DNA of 58,303 bases from Candidatus Hermodarchaeota archaeon (GCA_016839365.1 JAEOUH010000074.1:1-58303), one strand, 5' to 3'. Counted from the stretch's first letter, positions 7,899 to 16,701 are shown. Numbers and translations: made by a program. Notes: generated by a model from the sequence alone, not told the origin.

Positions 7899-8579
7899 AT
7901 GCCTAAAATTAAGCCATTGCAATCAGGTGTCATATCTTTGGATGAGGTCTTTGGAGGCGGTCTTGATGAAGGGGATGTTCTTCAGGTTTTTGGTCCCGGT
8001 GGCGTTGGAAAAACGACTCTAGCTTTACAATATTCGATAAATACTGCGCGAAACGGCAACAGAGTTATTTATGTCAATTCTGAAGGCAAGTTTCCGGTTC
8101 TTCGATTAAAACAGATGTTGACCGCTGACTTCGATACGGTTTCTCCCTTAATTTCCATAGTATCACCGACTAATTTCAAAGAACAAGCAAACCTTGTTTC
8201 TCAACTTGCCTCAATACTCACTTCCGATACCAAGCTGGTAGTGTTTGATACAATTGTATCTCACTACCGTAAAGAATATGGAACGAATAATGTGATGTTG
8301 AATCGTAAACTGAATCAACAATTAGGTATGATCGTTAGTGCCGCTCGTTCATCACGTTTTTCAGTTATTGTGATAAATCAAGTCCGTGGAGATATTAATG
8401 AGGGAAACCATTTTCTACCTGTAGCTGAATCAGTTACTTCTTATTGGAGCACCTACACTCTGCAAATTACACGGGCTGAGTCTAAGGGTTACAGAGAATT
8501 TAAGTTACTCAGGGAAAAAAATCGTGAACCAATAATCTTGATGATGAGCCTACAATCGTCTGGATTTAGATCAGCATGA
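7899..8579 (+). CDS. radB: DNA repair and recombination protein RadB
   Basis: RadB is the short RecA/Rad51-superfamily paralogue of archaea that aids homologous recombination. The protein has 226 residues and begins directly with the ATPase core (LQSGVISLDEVFGGGL), lacking the N-terminal helix-hairpin-helix domain of RadA, which is diagnostic. Walker A is GPGGVGKTT near residues 31-39 and Walker B is TKLVVFDTI near 112. Length matches the family. Palindrome copy 6 precedes the ATG. carS starts 3 bases after the stop, so the two are probably co-transcribed. Placement beside an XPD-like helicase suggests a repair or recombination theme for the cluster. Confidence 0.92.
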   Translation: MPKIKPLQSGVISLDEVFGGGLDEGDVLQVFGPGGVGKTTLALQYSINTARNGNRVIYVNSEGKFPVLRLKQMLTADFDTVSPLISIVSPTNFKEQANLVSQLASILTSDTKLVVFDTIVSHYRKEYGTNNVMLNRKLNQQLGMIVSAARSSRFSVIVINQVRGDINEGNHFLPVAESVTSYWSTYTLQITRAESKGYREFKLLREKNREPIILMMSLQSSGFRSA

Positions 8580-8582
8580 AAA

Positions 8583-9158
8583 GTGACAACGATGTTTCAT
8601 CCAATTCTATTGCTTCTCGGCTTTTGGTATGTTCTCCCTGCCTACGTTGCAAACGGATTTGCCGTATTTGGCAAATTCATCAAGTCACGTCACCCGATTG
8701 ATAGGGGGAGGCTCCTCGGTGATGGTCAACCACTTCTCGGTCCCGGAAAAACATGGGAAGGCTTTATTATTGGGTTCTTATCTGGGGTGGTTATCGGCCT
8801 CCTTCAAATCGTTACGGCTCCCTTTCTTCTTTCAATCATAGTTCAGTACGTTTATCTTCCCCCTGAACTAGTTCCTATCGTATTAATGACTATACCTTTG
8901 GTAATTCTAGTGGCACTCGGTGCATTGGTGGGTGATCTCATCGGTTCGTTTATTAAGCGACGATTATTGATTGCCCGGGGACGCCCGGCCCCTTTGCTTG
9001 ATCAGCTTGATTTTCTCATAATGGCAATGCTCTTGGGTGCGCTCATAACACCAATTCATTGGATCCTAGCAATCTTCCTGTTGATCGTAACCCCCGTCCT
9101 ACATCTACTAGCAAATGTCATTGGCTATTTACTCAGACTGAAACAGGAGCCATGGTAA
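8583..9158 (+). CDS. carS: CDP-archaeol synthase CarS
   Basis: CarS transfers CMP from CTP to an unsaturated archaeol phosphate in the membrane, the activated intermediate of archaeal phospholipid synthesis. The 191-residue protein shows the family signatures: LPAYVANGFAVFGK near residues 19-32, HPIDRGRLLGDGQPLLGPGKTWEG near 37-61, GALVGDLIGSFIKRR near 118-132, and LLDQLDFLIMAM near 142-153. There are about five hydrophobic segments. The start is GTG at 8583 or ATG at 8592, both directly after the radB stop, suggesting translational coupling. Confidence 0.93.
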   Translation: MTTMFHPILLLLGFWYVLPAYVANGFAVFGKFIKSRHPIDRGRLLGDGQPLLGPGKTWEGFIIGFLSGVVIGLLQIVTAPFLLSIIVQYVYLPPELVPIVLMTIPLVILVALGALVGDLIGSFIKRRLLIARGRPAPLLDQLDFLIMAMLLGALITPIHWILAIFLLIVTPVLHLLANVIGYLLRLKQEPW

Positions 9159-9208
9159 ATCAGAGGTTGAAACTAGGACTATCGGGGCAATTTCACTTCT
9201 CTTTGTAT

Positions 9209-9634
9209 CTATCCCAACAGATTCAATTTCATCCAGATTAGCCATTGGCAACCAAAGAACGATATGAGGATAGTAACTAATCCAACTGCTAGCATCATTT
9301 GTGCATACCGTGGTCGGTAAATATTACGGGTGCTTTGGTACATTAGGTAGAAGCCTACGAATCCAAGGAAAAAGAGTGCGCCCCCGACGATTCCTTCTAT
9401 CAGCACCTGTCGATTTAGCCCAGGATACAAAGGAAGTATTCTGTCGCCAATCTCGATGAAAGGAGGTGTTTCATAGGAGAGAACAAACATTCCTCCACTT
9501 ACAACAAAATAGTAGACTACTAACACGATTGCGAATAGTATCCACTTTGAGGGTAGACGAATTTCACCAAACCTCGGTCTACGGAGTTTTAGTCGTGGTT
9601 TACGGACGAATTTTGGCCACCAAAGGTCTGACAT
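9209..9634 (-). CDS. OST3/OST6/OSTC-like oligosaccharyltransferase subunit
   Basis: A 141-residue membrane protein with a basic N-terminus and about three to four membrane segments (31-53, 78-99, 110-136). Order and spacing of motifs follow the eukaryotic OSTC/OST3 C-terminal domain: YYFVVSGG, then a short PP-containing loop (YETPPF), then NRQVLIEGIVGGALFFLGFV matching the N-G-Q-Y-I-M-E-G-L segment of OSTC, and an ending LISFFGCQWLIWMKL matching LLSFF...MRMKL. The eukaryotic proteins hold the catalytic STT3 to the translocon in N-glycosylation. Asgard archaea are known to encode OST3/OST6 homologues. It is convergent with carS. Assignment is by remembered motif comparison, without a search. 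Confidence 0.72.
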   Translation of the reverse strand: MSDLWWPKFVRKPRLKLRRPRFGEIRLPSKWILFAIVLVVYYFVVSGGMFVLSYETPPFIEIGDRILPLYPGLNRQVLIEGIVGGALFFLGFVGFYLMYQSTRNIYRPRYAQMMLAVGLVTILISFFGCQWLIWMKLNLLG

Positions 9635-9680
9635 CTATTCACCAATGTGTGCAAGTAATTTTGAAATAGACCATACGAAC

Positions 9681-9690
9681 GCTATATATT
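9681..9690 (+). promoter_or_regulatory. TATA box for the 9743 gene
   Basis: GCTATATATT is a strong TATA-like element about 55 bases before the ATG at 9743. An inverted repeat at 9696-9716 overlaps the predicted transcription start. Confidence 0.55.
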
Positions 9691-9695
9691 CTTTA

Positions 9696-9716
9696 CTATC
9701 GTATCCTTTACGATAG
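9696..9716. promoter_or_regulatory. Inverted repeat at predicted transcription start
   Basis: Perfect 8-base arms CTATCGTA (9696-9703) and TACGATAG (9709-9716) with a 5-base spacer. It is placed 6-35 bases after the TATA box, which suits a repressor operator or a leader hairpin. It sits between two divergent membrane-protein genes. Confidence 0.45.
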
Positions 9717-9742
9717 GCAAGCGGTGAGAACGGGATTAGTGT

Positions 9743-10291
9743 ATGGATCAACTCAAACCAGTTTCGGGAATGCGGGCAACACTTCTATTCCTGCTTTATC
9801 CACTCATTGGTGAATTCCTATTCATTGATACCATTATCAAAGACAAATATACTCGCCGTCGTATTCGTGCAATATTCACTCTTCTTGGATTAGCGATAGT
9901 TGCGATTAGTTTTGCCGGGTCAGAGCTACTTATTCTAATCACGGTTAACTACGTTCCACCTCTCTTTTTGTCTGTTCCAATGCGATACACCATTACTGCT
10001 ACTGCAGCGATTCTTTTTCTGATTTTATTCATTGATGAGGGTCGTAGAGGCCGCATTTCTTTAAAAGAGCAAATCGATGTTCCCGAGGATCGTATCTCGC
10101 TTCTTGTAAATAATTCACGCGACGTTTTCATCACTCTAAATCGGATTCTGAACGCAGCACAACTTCAAAGGTATAGGAATCCAGAATGTGAAAACTCTCG
10201 TCTAGCCAGCTACGCCTTAACAGTACTCAGTGAATACCTGCAAACACGTATCTTCTCTGAACCCACTGATTCCAAGGTTCTTGAAGAATGA
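9743..10291 (+). CDS. Membrane protein of unknown function
   Basis: The protein has 182 residues and was not recognised. Hydrophobic segments at about 10-28, 43-72 and 76-98 suggest three membrane spans in the first half. The second half (from about 103) is soluble and helical, with DRISLLVNNSRDVFITLNRILNA-like sequence and a C-terminal run YALTVLSEYLQTR. It has a clear TATA box and an inverted repeat upstream. It is divergent from the OST3-like gene and is followed by tRNA-Ile on the other strand 12 bases later. No enzymatic motif is seen. Confidence 0.65.
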   Translation: MDQLKPVSGMRATLLFLLYPLIGEFLFIDTIIKDKYTRRRIRAIFTLLGLAIVAISFAGSELLILITVNYVPPLFLSVPMRYTITATAAILFLILFIDEGRRGRISLKEQIDVPEDRISLLVNNSRDVFITLNRILNAAQLQRYRNPECENSRLASYALTVLSEYLQTRIFSEPTDSKVLEE

Positions 10292-10303
10292 AGAAAAAGG
10301 AAA

Positions 10304-10409
10304 TGGTGGCTCAGACGGGATTTGAACCCGTGACCACCTGATTATCAGTCAGGTGCCCCACCAGTTTGCCCAGATACCCACAAGGAGGTAGCTTCTAGGC
10401 CACTGAGCC
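10304..10409 (-). tRNA. tRNA-Ile (GAT) with probable D-arm intron
   Basis: Reading the minus strand, the acceptor stem GGCTCAG/CTGAGCC pairs perfectly, with encoded CCA. The anticodon arm is CCTGA-CTGATAA-TCAGG (anticodon GAT) and the T-arm is ACGGG-TTCAAAT-CCCGT. The D region is about 29 bases too long. It contains a fold with stems GCCTAGA/TCTGGGC and TACC/GGTA, so an intron lies at roughly 10365-10394. Exact borders need a bulge-helix-bulge prediction. Confidence 0.85.
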
Positions 10410-10486
10410 ACGGAAATTATTCAGTGTTGGGCGTGGGAGTTGGTTGCTTATATGATTTTTGCCAGGGAATCAGCGCTGGGCGTTAT

Positions 10487-10561
10487 TGGTGGAGTGACCG
10501 GGACTTGAACCCGGAACCTCGTGCGTGCGAGGCACGCGATCTACCATTGATCTATCACCCC
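10487..10561 (-). tRNA. tRNA-Ala (CGC)
   Basis: This tRNA has no intron. The acceptor GGGGTGA/TCACTCC includes the G3-U70 wobble pair that marks alanine tRNAs. The D-arm is GATC/GATC, the anticodon arm is CGTGC-CTCGCAC-GCACG (anticodon CGC), and the T-arm is CCGGG-TTCAAGT-CCCGG. CCA is encoded. It lies 14 bases after the valS stop on the same strand and could share its transcript. Confidence 0.95.
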
Positions 10562-10575
10562 ACTAAGTTGCGGGG

Positions 10576-12969
10576 TTATTTGGGCGGGGGTATTTTTGTG
10601 TTATCCTTTGTGTGGAACTTCAGGGTTTGTATGTTATGCATGTGTTTGAGATCTTCAGCATAAGGTTGGAGTATTTTGGGTGCTATTACTGTTGGAAGCG
10701 CTTCTCGAAGGCTTATCTTATTGTCTTTTTTATATTTCCAGATGTCGGCGTTGAATTTAGTAAGCGCTTCTGTTGGGTGGCTATCTGTGATCTCTCTGAA
10801 AGGTTCTGGGAATTGTTGTTTGTGAATAGAAGTCTTGGGGTCATAGAGTTCGCGGTAAATCTTTTCTGTAATGTAGGGGCAGATGGGAGCGAGGAGCTTC
10901 AGAATGGCGTTAAGGACGGTGTGAAGTGTATGCCAGGCTGCGGAACTGCCTGCTTTATCTTGTTCTGAATAAGCGCGGCCTTTGACGAGTTCAAGATAGT
11001 GGCTAGCGAAGAGGTCCCAAGTGAATGTACGTAACTCACGGGAGGGAATGATGAAATCTAGTTTTTTGTATCCTTCTATTGTTTTTTGGATAAGTTGGTT
11101 TAGTTCAGAGAGAATCCATTTGTCGGCTGGTTGGTAATTAATAGACTTCTCTTTAGGTTGGGGGAATCCAGAGATGAACCGAGAGATGTTCCAGAGTTTT
11201 GTAAGGAATCGGTGGGCACCAGTGAGACGCCCCTCATTGAATCGGTAGTCTGAGCCTAGGGAAGCTTCAAGTGCCCCCCAGAGGCGGAACGCATCAGCAC
11301 TATACTTCTCGATAATTGGGTTGGGGTCGATGGTGTTGCCACGGGATTTGCTCATGGCTTCGCCCTTCTCGTCAAGACCGTGGCCACTAATCCAGACGTG
11401 TTGGAATGCAGGGGCTTGGAAGAGTTGGTATGTACGCAGGATAGAGTAGTAGAGCCAGGTACGAACAATGTCTTTACCCTGTGGGCGGATGCTGGGTGGG
11501 AAGTGTGCCCGGAAGAATTCGTCATCTTTGGTATAGAAGATGGTGATGAGACCACTGATGGAAGAATCCATCCAAGTGTCTAATGTTCGTGTTTCTCCCT
11601 CAAACGGACCATTAGCTTCACATTTGGGGCATTTATCGATGGGTGGTGAATCCTTCCATGGTTGGTAATAAGGCCCAGGAGGTGGAACTATGGTTTCGTT
11701 ACATGCTTTGCAGTACCAAAGAGGAACTTCGGTCCCATAGTAACGGCGTCGACTGATTGGCCAGTCATGGCTGACGCTGTTGATCCAGTCCACTAGTATC
11801 TGTTTGTTCTTGGGAGGGTAGAAGGTCATTTTGTCAACAGCGACTCGGAGATCATCAATGTATTGGAGTTGTTTCAGATAATATTCGGGCATTGAAACAA
11901 ACTCGATGGGGTTCCGACTGCGCCAACACGTGGGTGTACGGTGTGTTGTACTTTCTTCATTCAGGAGAAGATTCTTGGCTTTCAAGTCTTTGCGGATGGC
12001 TTTCCGACCTTCGGTGACCGTGAGGCCCTTATACTGGCCAGTAACATCAGTGAGTTTGCCTTCTGGATTTAGGGCGTTAATCGGTTCTAATTGTAGTTCT
12101 CGGAAAAGGCGAACGTCCGTGTAATCGCCATAACTACAGACCATAACAACCCCTGTACCAAATTCGATACGGGCCTCATGGTGAGGGATGATGGGAACTC
12201 TTTTTTTGTACAATGGAGTAACTGCAGTTTTTCCATGAAGATGTTTGTATCGGTCATCGTCAGGATTCACTAGAACTGCAGCACAGGCTGAGAGAAGTTC
12301 GGGTCGGGTTGTAGCAATCGGTAATTCTTCTTCGGTGCCTTCGATGATGAACTTAAGAGTTGAAAGAGTTGTTTCGAGATCTTTGTATTCGACTTCCGCA
12401 TCCGCAATAGTGGTTCCGCATTCGGGGCACCAATTGTTAGGGCGGTCGTCGATGTAGATAAGGTCTTTATTATACAATTCGATGAAGGTGCGTTGAGTTA
12501 CTGCTCGATAATCCGAGCTATCAGTGCGATACATTTCATCAAGTTTGAAGGAATTGCAACTGAGGCCCAAGCGTTGGGCATGTGCCACAACGACTTCTTC
12601 ATTACGGTCTAAAAACTCGGCGCATAACTCAAGGAACTGTTGCCGTGGAATTTCATGCATACTCTTTTTGTAGGCTCTTTCCACTTGAACTTCGATTGGT
12701 AACCCATTCCGATCCAATCCCATAGGAAAAATGACATCAAATCCTTCCATGCGCTTGGTACGGGCAATCATGTCGATCTGTGCATAGTGAATGGAGCCAC
12801 CTACATGCCATGGTCCGCTTAGGTATGGTGGGGGTGTATCAACGGAGAAAACAGGCTTTTTTGTATCTTTATTGAAGGCATAGAGTTGGTCCTTGGTCCA
12901 TAATTTAAGGATTTCTTCCTCGATCTCCGGTTTCCAGCGCTTCTCTTTTAGCTGCATATCCTGCCCCAT
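10576..12969 (-). CDS. valS: Valyl-tRNA synthetase
   Basis: A class Ia aminoacyl-tRNA synthetase charging tRNA-Val in the cytoplasm. The 797-residue protein has the HIGH-like motif WHVGG near residues 55-59, with the ValRS/IleRS stretch FPMGLDRNGLPIEVQVERAY after it. An editing domain carries the TTRPE motif (IATTRPELL). Zinc-knuckle pairs CPEC, CKAC and CPKC are present, and the KMSKS loop reads AMSKSRGN. The C-terminal tRNA-binding domain is the short archaeal form. ATG 12969 is used; Met5 is an alternative. The coding strand of the 3' third is rich in C- and A-ending codons, unlike the 5' part. tRNA-Ala lies just downstream. Confidence 0.95.
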   Translation of the reverse strand: MGQDMQLKEKRWKPEIEEEILKLWTKDQLYAFNKDTKKPVFSVDTPPPYLSGPWHVGGSIHYAQIDMIARTKRMEGFDVIFPMGLDRNGLPIEVQVERAYKKSMHEIPRQQFLELCAEFLDRNEEVVVAHAQRLGLSCNSFKLDEMYRTDSSDYRAVTQRTFIELYNKDLIYIDDRPNNWCPECGTTIADAEVEYKDLETTLSTLKFIIEGTEEELPIATTRPELLSACAAVLVNPDDDRYKHLHGKTAVTPLYKKRVPIIPHHEARIEFGTGVVMVCSYGDYTDVRLFRELQLEPINALNPEGKLTDVTGQYKGLTVTEGRKAIRKDLKAKNLLLNEESTTHRTPTCWRSRNPIEFVSMPEYYLKQLQYIDDLRVAVDKMTFYPPKNKQILVDWINSVSHDWPISRRRYYGTEVPLWYCKACNETIVPPPGPYYQPWKDSPPIDKCPKCEANGPFEGETRTLDTWMDSSISGLITIFYTKDDEFFRAHFPPSIRPQGKDIVRTWLYYSILRTYQLFQAPAFQHVWISGHGLDEKGEAMSKSRGNTIDPNPIIEKYSADAFRLWGALEASLGSDYRFNEGRLTGAHRFLTKLWNISRFISGFPQPKEKSINYQPADKWILSELNQLIQKTIEGYKKLDFIIPSRELRTFTWDLFASHYLELVKGRAYSEQDKAGSSAAWHTLHTVLNAILKLLAPICPYITEKIYRELYDPKTSIHKQQFPEPFREITDSHPTEALTKFNADIWKYKKDNKISLREALPTVIAPKILQPYAEDLKHMHNIQTLKFHTKDNTKIPPPK

Positions 12970-13095
12970 AGTTCACAACTTCTTCGCCACAAGTAGGCTT
13001 AGGTGACTAAAATTCGCCTTCATGATATCTTTTCATGTGACTAGGAAACCGCATTCTTTCGCTTGTTAAAAAGGCTTTCTCCAAATATTTTTGCC

Positions 13096-14355
13096 CTAAC
13101 CTTGATCTGCCCACCGAAGAATGGCTCCTATGCCACGAAACGAGCTGAGAAGCTGTTTGCCTTCTTCTGTTTCAGGAGAAATAATTTCTATCTCGGCTCC
13201 GGTCTCTTTCGCCACTTCTCCCAGCTCCTCAACAATGTCTTGGGCATACACAATCTGTAAAGATTGATTCTGACACTTTTGGCACTGCTGATAGTCAACC
13301 TTACCTTCGAACTCACGCAAAGCATCTGGAGTCAATGTCTTTTCTGTTGTATCCCCACAGGAATTACATTGCACTGTAATCCGGGAGTAATCAATCCCTT
13401 CTGAAACAAGAATAAGTTCAACGGCCCCTCGGTCCAAGGCCTCACGGACTTGTTTTTCGCCGTATGTGGCAAGACCAGTATCGCGGGCTAGTTCACTTAA
13501 AAATCGTTGCACAAGCCGTTTTTCTTCAATGAGCCGCTGGTTTCGAAGAATATCTTCCGATTTCTCGACTAGCGCCCGGATGCCTTCTTCGCCTGCATAG
13601 GCTGTGTCAAGGATACCCAACACCTTATCCTTTAAGGGTGATTTCAAATAACCCTTCTCTGCAAAAGTTTCCTTAGTAAACCCTGGTCCTCCTATAATGA
13701 TGCCCTGGAGATCTGGTATCTCCTCGAAATACTCTCGGGTTAGTTCAGCGGATTTTGTTAGAAACTCGTGGGCTGCTTGCTCAATTAATCGCTCAAATCG
13801 GCGTTGGCTCTGACCCCCTGCTCTATGTTTGCCCATTACTCCCGATTTCACTGTCTTAATGATGTTAAGATTCGTTCCTCTGAGTAATGCCCAGGAGGCC
13901 GCACTTCGGTCAATTGAGATAAGCCCATAACTTTCTTTGGGTGTAAGCATTTCACGGAGTGGATCTAGCCAGAACTCAGCCGCACATCGATAAATATAGA
14001 CATTTACAGGTTCCGGCGGTTCAATTAGATAGATCTCCATCTTCTCGCTCCCGGGCGCTCCATGTGGAATCGCTCCTGCAAACACAGCTAGACCATTAGG
14101 CGGAGGTTTTGGGATTATCTTTAGCCGTTGAATAACTGTCTGAATGGCATCCATTACATTCTTTCGCGTTGATTTGGACTTGATATTGGTAGCTGTACCA
14201 TATTCCGTGCGGAGTGTACCAAGCACGTCACTCATCTGTCGTTCAGAGGGGATGTAGAGGGTTATGAGTTCGGTGTGGAGTCCTTTTTTCCGAGCGAGCG
14301 TGTCCACTACCTTCTTGAGTTTGAACCGCTGAAAGGATTCACTAGTAGTGGACAT
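13096..14355 (-). CDS. prf1: Peptide chain release factor aRF1
   Basis: aRF1 reads all three stop codons in archaea and triggers release of the finished protein. The 419-residue protein carries the stop-codon-recognition motif NIKS near residue 57 (TNIKSKSTRKNV) and the catalytic GGQ in KHRAGGQSQRRFER near 176-189. The C-terminal domain contains a zinc-binding-like pair (CNSCGD and CQKCQN). Length is normal. The start MSTTSESFQRFKLKKVV matches the family opening. It is divergent from pyrH with 110 bases between the starts. Confidence 0.96.
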   Translation of the reverse strand: MSTTSESFQRFKLKKVVDTLARKKGLHTELITLYIPSERQMSDVLGTLRTEYGTATNIKSKSTRKNVMDAIQTVIQRLKIIPKPPPNGLAVFAGAIPHGAPGSEKMEIYLIEPPEPVNVYIYRCAAEFWLDPLREMLTPKESYGLISIDRSAASWALLRGTNLNIIKTVKSGVMGKHRAGGQSQRRFERLIEQAAHEFLTKSAELTREYFEEIPDLQGIIIGGPGFTKETFAEKGYLKSPLKDKVLGILDTAYAGEEGIRALVEKSEDILRNQRLIEEKRLVQRFLSELARDTGLATYGEKQVREALDRGAVELILVSEGIDYSRITVQCNSCGDTTEKTLTPDALREFEGKVDYQQCQKCQNQSLQIVYAQDIVEELGEVAKETGAEIEIISPETEEGKQLLSSFRGIGAILRWADQG

Positions 14356-14465
14356 GGATTACAACTCCCTATTCGCATAAAGCAAAAAGGCAAGTAAGCG
14401 CAATTAGGTGAGAGCAGCAACCATTAAAGGTTATCATAAACTTTTCGAACTACAAAGGTGTTAGT

Positions 14466-15155
14466 ATGAAGTTCGTCTTAAAAATCGGTGGATCCTTGCT
14501 CTTTGATAGCGAGCAAGAACTCGATTTAAATCAATTTAACCAAATGGCATCAATTGTTCGACAATTAAAACTCGAAGGGCACGAGCTTGTTATTGTTGTT
14601 GGGGGCGGTGTCTTGGCGAAGAAATTAGTTGAAAAGGGGAAGACTTTAGGTGCTAACCGAGATGCATTAGATCAACTGGGAATTGCAGCAACATGGGTTT
14701 GTGCTCAATTAATGATTACCGCATTGGAAGCCATAGCATATCCTACTCCCATTATGACTGAAGAGCAATTAATAGAATTACACGAAACGGACAAAATACT
14801 TGTTTTAGGAGGGCTTCATCCAGGCCAATCAACCAATGCTGTTGCTGCTCGAGCTGCTGAAATAATTGGTGCAAGGATACTACTCAACGTAACAGACGTT
14901 GAAGGAGTATATGAAAAGGATCCCAAACAGTCACCAGAAGCTAAGCTGATTTCTGAACTCACACTTGACAAATTACGCCATATCGTTTCTTCGCTTGCCA
15001 ACGAACCAGGAGCATACCCCTTGTTTGACAAACGGGCGTTAGAGATAATCGGACGCGCTGGAGTTGAAATCTGGTTTGTGAACGGCAAAGACCCACAAAA
15101 CATTATTCATGCAATCAATAATGGGAAAATTGGAACTCGGGTCACTATTTCGTAA
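14466..15155 (+). CDS. pyrH: Uridylate (UMP) kinase, archaeal type
   Basis: PyrH phosphorylates UMP to UDP with ATP in pyrimidine nucleotide synthesis. The 229-residue amino-acid-kinase-fold protein opens with MKFVLKIGGSLLF. It then has VIVVGGGVLAKK near 46-57, GANRDALDQLGIAATWV near 65-81, GLHPGQSTNAVAARAAE, and NVTDVEGVYEKDPK near 138-151, all typical of the archaeal UMP kinase group. Length fits. A hairpin-like AAGAAAAA/TTTTTCTT pair follows the stop and may end the transcript. Confidence 0.92.
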   Translation: MKFVLKIGGSLLFDSEQELDLNQFNQMASIVRQLKLEGHELVIVVGGGVLAKKLVEKGKTLGANRDALDQLGIAATWVCAQLMITALEAIAYPTPIMTEEQLIELHETDKILVLGGLHPGQSTNAVAARAAEIIGARILLNVTDVEGVYEKDPKQSPEAKLISELTLDKLRHIVSSLANEPGAYPLFDKRALEIIGRAGVEIWFVNGKDPQNIIHAINNGKIGTRVTIS

Positions 15156-15168
15156 TCGTTAATGTTCT

Positions 15169-15196
15169 AAGAAAAACCTGAGACAAGATTTTTCTT
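15169..15196 (+). terminator. Possible transcription terminator after pyrH
   Basis: AAGAAAAA (15169-15176) and TTTTTCTT (15189-15196) form an 8-base inverted repeat with a 12-base loop, starting 13 bases after the pyrH stop. The T-run fits archaeal termination, which relies on U-tracts. The hairpin itself is weak. Confidence 0.35.
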
Positions 15197-15257
15197 CTAA
15201 ATTAACCCCTGTATTGACAACTGGCACCCTTCATGAGCGGTGGGGTTGGCTACAGAA

Positions 15258-15542
15258 ATGGGTCGATTAAAAGAGTTATTTGGGGATACTCCACAAGTAC
15301 GGTTACTCGAGGTGCTCATAGAGCAAAAAGACACTACAATGCACCTTTCCATGTTGGCACGTCGTGCAAATGTTTCAGTCTCATCTGTAGAAAGGTGTCT
15401 TCTACCCCTCATCAAAGCCGGAATCGTTTCCGATATTCGTTTCTTCCGTCGTCGGCGAATTCTACATCTAAATCCGAAGCATCCTGTCTCTCAATTGTTA
15501 GTGAATTTCGTTCAAGAAATAGAAAGTGACTGGGACTCTTGA
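15258..15542 (+). CDS. Winged-helix transcription regulator
   Basis: A small DNA-binding protein of about 94 residues from ATG 15258. The core is a winged helix: TPQVRLLEVLIEQ, then MHLSMLARRANVSVSSVERCLLPLIKAGIV (recognition helix and following helix), then a basic wing DIRFFRRRRILHLN. It resembles short archaeal ArsR/MarR-like regulators with no obvious ligand domain. GTG 15240 would add six residues. A GGTGG stretch at 15239-15243 is far from the ATG, so the start is uncertain. It is convergent with gcvT, and targets are unknown. Confidence 0.75.
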   Translation: MGRLKELFGDTPQVRLLEVLIEQKDTTMHLSMLARRANVSVSSVERCLLPLIKAGIVSDIRFFRRRRILHLNPKHPVSQLLVNFVQEIESDWDS

Positions 15543-15564
15543 ACGAAGATTCGATTTTCGATTG

Positions 15565-16701
15565 CTAACCTGCGAGCTGCTTAATTCGACCAAGAAGTCT
15601 TTTGGGATGAATAATCTCTGCCCAACGTAATTTCTTTCCAACTTCGATATGTACGAGGGTCTCTGATTTTCGAAATGGACGTTGAACATATCCTAGGGCA
15701 ATACCCCTTCGAATCAAGGGGGAAATTGAACCACTGGTAACTTCACCAACCTTGGAGGCCTTGGCGTGAATGGCATCTCCTGTTCGTGGAATTCCTTTCC
15801 CCAAAAGGATTAATCCAACTCGTAATCGTTGTGGTTTTTCGCGTTTCTCAATCACTAATGCATCTTTTCCAATGAAGTCTTCTTTCTTAAGACTGACTAC
15901 AAAGCCGATCCGGGCTTGAAAAGGAGTTGTTTCTTCATTGATGTCATTTCCATAAAGAACCATACCTGCTTCTAAACGAAGAGTATCCCGCGCTGCTAAT
16001 CCTACTGGGACTACCCCTTCGCCCTTTCCTTCCTTGAGGATTCTCTCCCAAAGTTGAACAGCTTTCACTTTTTCTTTTAGAGGTACATTCAGCGGAGCAA
16101 TTTCAAATCCATCTTCGCCAGTATAACCACTCCGAGTTGCAATGGCTTCGAAGTCATCAAGTTTCGTATGAATAGCGTGAAAACGCGGTACTGAAGATAA
16201 TTCCTTGGATGATAGTTTCTGAAGGATCTTAACAGCCAAAGGTCCTTGGAGAGCAAACATCGGTGTTTCATCGGAAATATCTGAAATAGATACATCGAAT
16301 TTAGTGCTGTGTTTTTTCATCCAGGCAAAGTCTTTCTTGCGGTTCGCACCATTCACCACCATATAATATTCCTCATCCGCTAGTCGGAACAAGAATAAAT
16401 CATCAACGATACCCCCTTTTTCTGTACAAAAGACACTGTAAGTTCCAGCTCCTTGGTCTAGACGGTGGATTCGAGTGGGTAATAAGAAATCAAGATATTG
16501 GGTTGCCTCAGGTCCAGTAATCATAGCCCTTCCCATGTGAGTAACATCGAACAACCCAGCAGCACTCCGTGTAGTAAGATGTTCAGGGACCGCTGCTTGA
16601 TACCATAACGGCATGTCAAAACCCGCAAACTCAGTCATTTTTCCTCCATGTTCAGCATGCCAATCGTGTAGGTGTGTTTTCAACAATTGGGACCCAATCA
16701 T
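15565..16701 (-). CDS. gcvT: Aminomethyltransferase, glycine cleavage T protein
   Basis: GcvT moves the methylene unit from the aminomethylated H protein to a tetrahydropterin, releasing ammonia. The 378-residue protein has the family opening LLKTHLHDWHAEHGGKMTEF and FAGFDMPLWY. Residues about 45-60 read SAAGLFDVTHMGR, and later SGYTGEDGFEI and GLAARDTLRLEAGM form the folate-pocket region. Length is normal. It is divergent from the dihydropteroate-synthase-like gene, whose start lies 67 bases away. No P, H or L protein is in the window. SHMT (39771-41153) could supply the glycine. Confidence 0.95.
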   Translation of the reverse strand: MIGSQLLKTHLHDWHAEHGGKMTEFAGFDMPLWYQAAVPEHLTTRSAAGLFDVTHMGRAMITGPEATQYLDFLLPTRIHRLDQGAGTYSVFCTEKGGIVDDLFLFRLADEEYYMVVNGANRKKDFAWMKKHSTKFDVSISDISDETPMFALQGPLAVKILQKLSSKELSSVPRFHAIHTKLDDFEAIATRSGYTGEDGFEIAPLNVPLKEKVKAVQLWERILKEGKGEGVVPVGLAARDTLRLEAGMVLYGNDINEETTPFQARIGFVVSLKKEDFIGKDALVIEKREKPQRLRVGLILLGKGIPRTGDAIHAKASKVGEVTSGSISPLIRRGIALGYVQRPFRKSETLVHIEVGKKLRWAEIIHPKRLLGRIKQLAG

